Position numbers and translations under genes: made by a program. Source: Collinsella ihumii (GTDB lineage: Bacteria; Actinomycetota; Coriobacteriia; Coriobacteriales; Coriobacteriaceae). From it: a stretch of 64,000 bases of DNA. Position 1 is the first letter of the stretch, and each line of letters opens with the position of its first letter. The notes under the pieces were generated by a model. The model worked only from the letters and a program-made list of their open reading frames with translations. It searched no databases and was not told the DNA's origin. The stretch is from assembly GCF_900046475.1 (NCBI RefSeq), contig NZ_FCOU01000001.1, forward strand, positions 80,811 to 144,810, read 5' to 3'. Positions 58,813 through 64,000 of the stretch are shown here, piece by piece.

Positions 58813-59397
58813 CTACTCGTCGGGGTCCTCGATCTTGGGCTTGATGATGCCGTATCCACCATTCTTACGGTGATAGACCACATTGATCAGACCCGTGGTG
58901 GCGTTTTCGAACACATAGAAGTCATGTCCGAGCAGATCGGTCTGGACGAACGCCTGCTCCTCGGTCATCGGCGTGATGTCGATGATCTTCTCGCGGACGA
59001 GCTGGTCGTCCTCCTCCTCGGGAATCAGCAGGTCCGCCAGATCCTCGACGGGCTTGACGGGCGCGACGTCCGCCGCCGACGGGCCCTGCTGACGGTTGTC
59101 CACGACCTTGGTCTTGAACTTGCGCAGCTGACGGGTGACCTTGTCGGACGCGATGTCGATGGCCGAGTACATATCGGTACCGTGCTCGGCGACGCGGATG
59201 ACCGAGCCGCGGGCGCGAACCGTTACCTCGACGATGGCAGGGGTGGGATTGGAGGGGTTCTTCTCATAACGCAGGACAACGTCGACGGTCATAGGTTCTA
59301 TGTCGAACACCTTGCACGCCTCGCCGACCTTCTCTTCTACGCGCGCACGCAGAGCATCGGTAACTGTGGTCTTCCGCCCAGAAACCTTGATATCCAT
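58813..59397 (-). CDS. hpf: ribosome hibernation promoting factor, long form
   Basis: Protein of 194 residues, the long HPF type that dimerises 70S ribosomes into 100S particles in stationary phase. The N-terminal domain is MDIKVSGRKTTVTDALRARV, and the C-terminal dimerisation domain FYVFENATTGLINVVYHRKN is intact. The ATG has AAAGGAG upstream. It is a single gene with its own terminator. Confidence 0.93.
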   Translation of the reverse strand: MDIKVSGRKTTVTDALRARVEEKVGEACKVFDIEPMTVDVVLRYEKNPSNPTPAIVEVTVRARGSVIRVAEHGTDMYSAIDIASDKVTRQLRKFKTKVVDNRQQGPSAADVAPVKPVEDLADLLIPEEEDDQLVREKIIDITPMTEEQAFVQTDLLGHDFYVFENATTGLINVVYHRKNGGYGIIKPKIEDPDE

Positions 59398-59575
59398 ACG
59401 TGGCTCCTTTTCTATCCGGGAATAGGACGTATCTGTGTTGTACCCACAAAATTTGGTAGAAAAACGGCAAATGAAACTCGCCCGTTGGCGAATTTGACGC
59501 CGCCGGACACCGATACGAGCGTCTCGCGGGACCGATATTAGGTTATGCGAAGCCGTCTGACCCCGATGCGCCGCC

Positions 59576-60541
59576 TTATGCGCCGAGCTCGTTGATGTCG
59601 ACGCCGTCGAGCAGCATGATGCCAGTGTCCCCGCCGTCGCCGGTCGCATCGTCGGGACCGGCGGACTCGACCGTGATGCCCGTGAGCATGTGGTCGGAAA
59701 GCGACACAGGCAGCGTCCCGAACCAGGTGGCGTGGATGGCGTCGAGCGTGCCGTCGTCCGCCATGTCCTCAAGCGCGCCGCTCACCTCGTCGATCAGGGT
59801 GGAGCTGCCCTCGCTTGCCGCGATGCCCAGCACGTTCACCGCATCGAGCGTGCCCGCGAACGAGACGCCCTCGTAGGCGCGCGCAAGGTAGCCGCCGCTC
59901 GTCGCGTCGCACGCCACGCAGTCGATCTCGCCGGAGCTCAACGCCTCGAAGCACTCGTTCACGTTCATATAGGTGCTCTGCTGGCCGACGACTCCCGCCT
60001 TGTTCAGGGAATCCTGGGCGGCGGAGGAGCCCTGCACGCCGACGGTCATGGACGCCAGGTCGTCGACGCTCAGCGTCTGGCCCTCATCGGTTTTGGCGAA
60101 CAGCGCCGAGGAGTCTTCCAAGCAGTCGCCGAACACGGCGATCGATTCGTCCTCGTCGGATGTCGAGGCGCCGAGATAGATGTCCGCTTGGCCCGATTCG
60201 AGTACCTGAGACGAGCTGGTGGCGTCCACAAAGGAGACCTTGAGGCCCAGGCGCTGCGCAAGTGCGGCGGCCACGTCGGCATAGTAGCCGGTCACGGTGC
60301 CGTCGGCATCGGTGATTCCCTCGGGGGCGCTCGCCGTGTCGAACGCGACGGTCAGCACGCCCTCCTGCACCAGGTCGCTCGACCCGAGCGCGGGTGCGAC
60401 CTCCTCGCGCACCACGTCCGCGCGCGAGGGGATAAGAAACGAGCATCCGCACGAACCTATGGCGGCGGCCAACGCAAGCGCCGTCGCAACAGCTCGACCC
60501 GTTCGCCCCATCCCAGCGCAACCCATCTCGACCGTCACCAT
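59576..60541 (-). CDS. solute-binding protein family 3, orphan lipoprotein
   Basis: Extracellular binding protein of about 321 residues. The signal (TGRAVATALALAAAIGSCGC) ends in a cysteine pair that may be a lipobox. The mature domain has family 3 features (VLTVAFDTASAPEGI, VTGYYADVAAALAQRLGL), as in polar amino-acid binding proteins. Start is uncertain: ATG at 60541 has no strong ribosome site, and an internal ATG (GCAGMGRTG) is possible. No permease or ATPase gene is adjacent, so it may serve another transporter or act as a sensor. Confidence 0.8.
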   Translation of the reverse strand: MVTVEMGCAGMGRTGRAVATALALAAAIGSCGCSFLIPSRADVVREEVAPALGSSDLVQEGVLTVAFDTASAPEGITDADGTVTGYYADVAAALAQRLGLKVSFVDATSSSQVLESGQADIYLGASTSDEDESIAVFGDCLEDSSALFAKTDEGQTLSVDDLASMTVGVQGSSAAQDSLNKAGVVGQQSTYMNVNECFEALSSGEIDCVACDATSGGYLARAYEGVSFAGTLDAVNVLGIAASEGSSTLIDEVSGALEDMADDGTLDAIHATWFGTLPVSLSDHMLTGITVESAGPDDATGDGGDTGIMLLDGVDINELGA

Positions 60542-60934
60542 CCATCCGTATGAGCAGCGCGGGAGCCGAACACGCCTCCCGCGCGCTTGCTGCAGTTTGT
60601 TCCCCCAGCTGACCTGGTCTTTGACCCCACACCTGCGCACCGGGGCGTTTGCTCAGTCCGCCGCAGCGGACATCACGACTAGCCCGCTCGCCCGCGGGGC
60701 GCGTTTCGCCCCTGGCATGTAGAACGGACGGTGCGGCTTACCTCTAGGACGCGCCATGATCGCGCCGCGCGCACGCGGTCGCTTACGTGGATCCCTTTGG
60801 CCGCGTCTGCCTTGGACTAGGAAGAGCGTTTCGGCAGGTCGCCGCGCTCATCCGCAACCACAGCCTGGTGGGAACGATGCGCAGTATACCAGCTTGCGAC
60901 CGCTTCAACGCAAAATTGACGCACTGTTCATCAT
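60542..60934. other. intergenic region without a recognised gene
   Basis: About 390 bp between the orphan binding protein start and the direct repeat flanking the IS30 element. GC-rich, with minor hairpins such as CGCCCGCGGGGCG. No frame with a ribosome site and no recognised RNA were found. Confidence 0.5.
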
Positions 60935-60947
60935 GGGAAACGCCGAT
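60935..60947 (+). repeat. 13-bp direct repeat, left flank of the IS30 element
   Basis: GGGAAACGCCGAT, identical to 62588-62600. Directly outside the left inverted repeat; the likely target duplication. Confidence 0.8.
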
Positions 60948-60965
60948 GTTTGATTTGCAGGTTGA

Positions 60966-61023
60966 GCGAGACGCCTCCAGGACTCAGCGAAACATGTTTC
61001 GCTGAGTCCTGGAGGCGTCTCGC
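60966..61023. repeat. 58-bp perfect palindrome at the left end of the IS30 element
   Basis: Two 29-bp perfect arms meeting at AAACATGTTT. Each contains GACGCCTCCAGGACTCAGCG. It overlaps the inner end of the left inverted repeat by 7 bp and stands 57 bp before the transposase gene, so it may block read-through transcription into it. Confidence 0.92.
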
Positions 61024-61082
61024 GCCCTACCCTCTCTGTCGCGGGCCGGAATCGGCCGGCCCGCGACAGAGAGGAGGCCATG

Positions 61083-62357
61083 ATGGCCAAGAAGCGCAAG
61101 GCGCCGGCGGAGAGGTCGTACGCGAGGCTCACGAGGCATGAGAGGAGCTCGATCGAGAGGATGCTCGACCGCGGGAAGGGGGCGCGCGAGATCGCCCGGG
61201 AGCTCGGCAGGTCGCCCTCGACGGTCGCCAACGAGGTGGCGAGGCACCGGTTCGTCACCGCGCCGAGGTCGATGTACGGGGAGCCGGCGCCCGCGGACCT
61301 GTCCGGCGCGTGCGGGCGGCTGCAGTCGTGGCCCAGGTGCTGCAACGGGTGCAAGCACAGGCGCGGGTACGGCTGCGGCAGGAGGCCGCGCGTCTTCTAC
61401 AGCGCCAGGATGGCGCAGGCGGCGGCCGACGCGGAGCTCAGGGAGAGCAGGCGCGGCATCGACGAGACCGAGGCGTCCGTCGCCGCCAAGCTCTCGACGA
61501 TCAGGTCGTGCCTCGCGCGGGGCCTCTCGCCGCAGCAGGTCGCCGCGCTGCACCCCGAGCTCGGGCTGTCCGCGTCGACGGTCTACCGATGGGTGGACGC
61601 CGGCTACGCCGAGATGACCAACCTCGACCTCAGGCGCAAGGTCGGCTACAAGAAGCGCTCCAGGAGCGCGCCCAGGCGCCGGACGGCCCATTCCGCCCGC
61701 AGGTCGCACGGGGAGTTCGGGCGCCTGCCGGAGGACGTCCGCGCCTCGGCGTGGGAGATGGACACCGTGGAGGGCCGCCAGGGCGACTCCGCCCGGCTGC
61801 TGACGCTCTACCACAGGCCCACGAGCTTCCAGCTGGCGATCCCGGTGGCGGACGGCACGTGCGCCTCGGCCCTCGCCGGGCTCGGCCTGGTGCGCGACGC
61901 GCTGGGCGAGGACGGCGTGCGCCGCGTGTTCCGGCTCGTGGCCACCGACAACGGCTCGGAGTTCTCCGACGAGGCGGCCATCGCCGCGCTGCTCGGCGAG
62001 CGGGAGGGCGAGACGCGCCTGTACTACTGCGACCCGATGAGGCCGGACCAGAAGGGCGGCTGCGAGAAGAACCACGAGGAGCTGCGCAAGCTGCTCCCCA
62101 AGGGCCGCGGCATCAGCTTCGACCGGCTCGCGCGGGCCGACGCCGCGCTCGTCATGTCCCAGGTGAACTCCGAGCCGCGCGGCAAGCTCGGGTTCCAGAC
62201 GCCCTCGGCGATGCTGCTCGCCGTGTTCGGCGGGGACGCCCGCGCGCTCATGGACGCGTTCGGCGTCCAGGAGCTCGGGCGCGACGAGCTCGACCTGACG
62301 CCGGGCTGCGTCGAGAGGGCGCGGACGGAGAGGGGCGAGGCGCCGCTGGCCGGCTAG
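61083..62357 (+). CDS. IS30-family transposase
   Basis: DDE transposase of 424 residues. The N-terminal helix-turn-helix is RLTRHERSSIERMLDRGKGA then AREIARELGRSPSTVANEV. A cysteine cluster CNGCKHRRGYGCG follows. The catalytic triad fits D in AWEMDTVEG, D in VATDNGSEF, and E in KGGCEKNHEELRK. The second of two adjacent ATGs (61083) has AGGAGG at ideal spacing; 61080 is possible. The gene is intact. Confidence 0.93.
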   Translation: MAKKRKAPAERSYARLTRHERSSIERMLDRGKGAREIARELGRSPSTVANEVARHRFVTAPRSMYGEPAPADLSGACGRLQSWPRCCNGCKHRRGYGCGRRPRVFYSARMAQAAADAELRESRRGIDETEASVAAKLSTIRSCLARGLSPQQVAALHPELGLSASTVYRWVDAGYAEMTNLDLRRKVGYKKRSRSAPRRRTAHSARRSHGEFGRLPEDVRASAWEMDTVEGRQGDSARLLTLYHRPTSFQLAIPVADGTCASALAGLGLVRDALGEDGVRRVFRLVATDNGSEFSDEAAIAALLGEREGETRLYYCDPMRPDQKGGCEKNHEELRKLLPKGRGISFDRLARADAALVMSQVNSEPRGKLGFQTPSAMLLAVFGGDARALMDAFGVQELGRDELDLTPGCVERARTERGEAPLAG

Positions 62358-62587
62358 CCCGCGGGGACAACCGGATAGGCATGCGCGGGACCCGTCGCGA
62401 TGAGTCTGGAATCGGTGCGCGGCGGGCCGGCGGAGCATGCGCTCAAAAGCCAGCGCGACGCCTCGACACGAATCCTACACCTGCGGGAACGCCGCCGGAA
62501 GGGCGATTCCCGGCCGGTTCGGGTGTATCGATAGCTGCGGGAACCCGTCCAGACGGCCGGGTGTTTCGCTGAGGTTGAAAATCAACC

Positions 62588-62600
62588 GGGAAACGCCGAT
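62588..62600 (+). repeat. 13-bp direct repeat, right flank of the IS30 element
   Basis: GGGAAACGCCGAT, identical to 60935-60947. Continues to CGGTGCTCCCC, giving a 24-bp quasi-palindrome at the restored target. Confidence 0.8.
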
Positions 62601-62646
62601 CGGTGCTCCCCCAGGAGGGAGACGGAAAGGCCGATGACACAGAGCG

Positions 62647-62718
62647 GAGTGCAAATCGGGGGACGTACCTTCCGCGTGCACTAGTGCACGCGGAAGGTAC
62701 GTCCCCCGATTTGCACTC
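62647..62718. repeat. 72-bp perfect palindrome (GGGGGACGTACCTTCC type)
   Basis: Two 36-bp perfect arms meeting at CACTAGTG. Each contains GCAAATCGGGGGACGTACC and TTCCGCGTGCACT. It sits 8 bp past the comF stop and may terminate that gene. Confidence 0.95.
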
Positions 62719-62726
62719 GGTGTCCC

Positions 62727-63497
62727 CTACGAACCGCCCACGACACGCGCGAGGGAGAGTGCATCGACATGACGCGCACCGGCGCCGATGAGGGCATCGG
62801 CTGCCGCGGTGACGGTGGCGCCCGTGGTGACGACGTCGTCGATCAGCAGCACGCGCATGCCCGCGACGTCGGCCACGACCTCGTAGGCGCCGAGCGCCTC
62901 CCGGCGCCGGCCCTCGCGCCCCAGCGCGCGCTGGTCGGAAGCGCCGTGCTTTGCCAGCGCGTCGAGCAGCGGTTTGCCCGCAAGCTCGCACAGATGGTGC
63001 GCGGGCAGCTCCATGTGGTCGAAGCCGCGCCGCCGAAAGGCTGAGGCCGTCGCGGGCACGAACGAGACGGCGTCGGCATCCGAGAGGATGCCCCCGTAGC
63101 GTTCGGGCGCCACCGCCTCGGCGTGCTCGGCGGTATCCAGCAGCATCTCGGCAAACAGCGGGGCCAGGCGCCGCTCCCCCGCATCCTTGTAGGCGCGGAT
63201 CATCCGGGCAAGCGGTTCGGCGAACTCCGCCATGGCGAGCACGCGCTCGGGAGCCCGCGCGATCGGTGGGGCCGCCCCCTCTTGCAGTGGGGTGCATTCG
63301 GTGCATACCAGGCTGCCGAAGGGAGCCCCGCAGCGGGTGCAGCTGAGCGATGGGTCGATAAGCCTCAGCTCGTGCAGGCACCGCTCGCAGACGAGCGCGC
63401 CCGGCCGCTCGCACCCCGCGCACCGCGTGGGAGAGAGGATCTCGAGCGCGGCATCGCACGCCTGGTCGAGCAGCGTCGCGAGAACCTGCCTGGACAT
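62727..63497 (-). CDS. comF: ComF-family phosphoribosyltransferase
   Basis: Protein of 256 residues. An N-terminal zinc-finger-like region (CAGCERPGALVCERC, CTRCGAPFGSLVCTEC) precedes the phosphoribosyltransferase domain, with PRPP loop VLLIDDVVTTGAT. ComF is a DNA-uptake protein in naturally competent bacteria but is also widespread elsewhere. It stands alone between an IS30 element and the edge of a terminator. No other competence gene is in the window. The start ATG has a moderate GGGGGTGGCCC-like ribosome site. Confidence 0.92.
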   Translation of the reverse strand: MSRQVLATLLDQACDAALEILSPTRCAGCERPGALVCERCLHELRLIDPSLSCTRCGAPFGSLVCTECTPLQEGAAPPIARAPERVLAMAEFAEPLARMIRAYKDAGERRLAPLFAEMLLDTAEHAEAVAPERYGGILSDADAVSFVPATASAFRRRGFDHMELPAHHLCELAGKPLLDALAKHGASDQRALGREGRRREALGAYEVVADVAGMRVLLIDDVVTTGATVTAAADALIGAGARHVDALSLARVVGGS

Positions 63498-63628
63498 GGG
63501 CCACCCCCTTACCGCCCTCGCCTGAAATGCTCAAGACTATACCCCGCGCCGCGCCCCCGCATGCGCGAGCGCGGCGCATTCTTTGCGCAGGATGTGCCGG
63601 ATGCACGCGACATCGGCGCCGCCCAAAT

Positions 63629-63661
63629 GAAAAAACGGCGCCCCGTCTGCTGGGGCGCCGT
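63629..63661 (-). terminator. terminator of the truncated gene at the right edge
   Basis: Arms ACGGCGCCCC and GGGGCGCCGT, followed on the minus strand by a U-run (CCGTTTTTTC). Confidence 0.85.
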
Positions 63662-63673
63662 CATCTTATCGGG

Positions 63674-63994
63674 TTACTGCTGCGGGGAATCTCCCTCGCC
63701 GCCTGAACGCGGCTTGCGCGAACGCCTCCTGCGGCGGCGCTTCTGCGTTGCCGCCGCGTCTCCGGTCTCCGCCTGATCGCGACGCGCGGCGTCGGGGGCC
63801 TGCGCGCTTTTCGCCGCGGCTCCCCCGCCGTCTCCGGGACGACGGCGCGAGACCTTCACCTCGCCGGAGGCCACCTGCTCCGCCACCGAGGGCACGTCGG
63901 GCTTCGACTGCTGCTGGCGAGGGGCACGGGGCCGTGCGCCCTCGGCCGCGGTCTTATGCCGGCGGCGGCGCGAGCGACCGGGCGCCGCCTGACC
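63674..63994 (-). pseudogene. basic low-complexity C-terminal reading frame, broken at the window edge
   Basis: Open frame of 106 codons ending before a good terminator. It is very rich in arginine, alanine and glutamine (QKRRRRRRSRKPRSGGEGD), like the tails of RNA-binding proteins such as RNase E/G or DEAD-box helicases. There is an in-frame stop at 63995-63997 and no ATG; the only start is a GTG at 63895 with no ribosome site. So it is either a frameshifted end of a larger gene, or a sequencing error near the edge, or a short protein of 73 residues. I cannot tell. Confidence 0.5.
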
Positions 63995-64000
63995 TCACGG

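Larger units (their letters stand above)
60948..62587 (+). mobile_element. IS30-family insertion sequence, 1640 bp
   Basis: Terminal inverted repeats are 60948-60972 (GTTTGATTTGCAGGTTGAGC at its start) and 62563-62587. The inverted right end reads GGTTGATTTTCAACCTCAGC at its start, and 18 of 25 positions match. A single transposase gene fills the element. It is flanked by the 13-bp direct repeat GGGAAACGCCGAT. The intact gene and matching flanks suggest recent, possibly active insertion. Confidence 0.88.

Noticed and set aside
60542..60934. SRP RNA, tmRNA or RNase P RNA in the gap
   Set aside because: Conserved cores of these RNAs are absent on both strands.

Overview
The window is high-GC bacterial chromosome of ordinary gene density. 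Gene content suggests a gut coriobacterium, most like Collinsella, though this is inferred from style and content rather than a marker gene. The signs are four phosphotransferase-type sugar systems or parts of them, Tat-type lipoprotein signals, a trehalose PTS, and amino-sugar and galactosamine catabolism. Housekeeping genes (aspS, hisS, ppc, pyk, hpf, yajC-like, comF, tRNA-Thr) show it is chromosome rather than plasmid.

Layout. 1-3300: a mannose/sorbose-family PTS operon (IIA, IIB, class II aldolase, sugar isomerase/epimerase, IIC; it continues past the left edge), followed by a transposase remnant. 4081-7295: a TPP-riboswitch-controlled thiamine-precursor ABC transporter with a thiamine-binding protein. 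7374-10183: a P-type metal ATPase, its small partner protein and a divergent 26-residue membrane peptide, with MntR-like boxes between them. 10363-15171: the trehalose regulon (treA, treB, treR) with three near-identical operators. 15242-19948: a paired half-size ABC exporter and a divergent AraC regulator. 20018-22592: a CLC channel, a VOC protein, a lipoprotein and a glycosidase remnant. 22818-28196: aspS and a polar amino-acid ABC transporter whose permease carries an N-terminal exported domain. 28250-37491: an AAA ATPase, ppc, hisS, a threonine-aldolase-like enzyme and pyk. 37783-41078: a class II aldolase, a DeoR regulator and a PfkB-family sugar-phosphate kinase. 41348-44359: a TPM-like membrane protein, PspA and an aldose epimerase. 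44472-51467: NagA, AgaS, a GntR regulator and a second mannose-family PTS with an embedded yajC-like gene. 52061-59397: tRNA-Thr and a run of minus-strand genes including a DUF523-PNP fusion and a dehydrogenase with a His/Cys-rich tail. 59576-64000: an orphan solute-binding protein, an IS30-family element, comF and a broken basic C-terminal reading frame.

How the genes fit together. NagA, AgaS, the PfkB kinase and the class II aldolase can be read as a route from imported GalNAc or GalN 6-phosphate to tagatose-6-P, tagatose-1,6-bisP and triose phosphates. Pyk and Ppc handle the resulting PEP, which also drives the PTS. The thiamine and manganese-like modules are self-contained and regulated by their own riboswitch or operator-like sites.

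The most unusual material is non-coding. There are several long perfect palindromes (58-72 bp) sharing GGGGAC/GTCCCC cores, a 199-bp imperfect inverted repeat, four copies of a 28-bp motif in two orientations, and an IS30 element flanked by a 13-bp direct repeat at a quasi-palindromic site. Among proteins, the His/Cys-tailed dehydrogenase, the exported-domain ABC permease and the small metal-ATPase partners stand out. No CRISPR array, prophage or clear defence island was seen.
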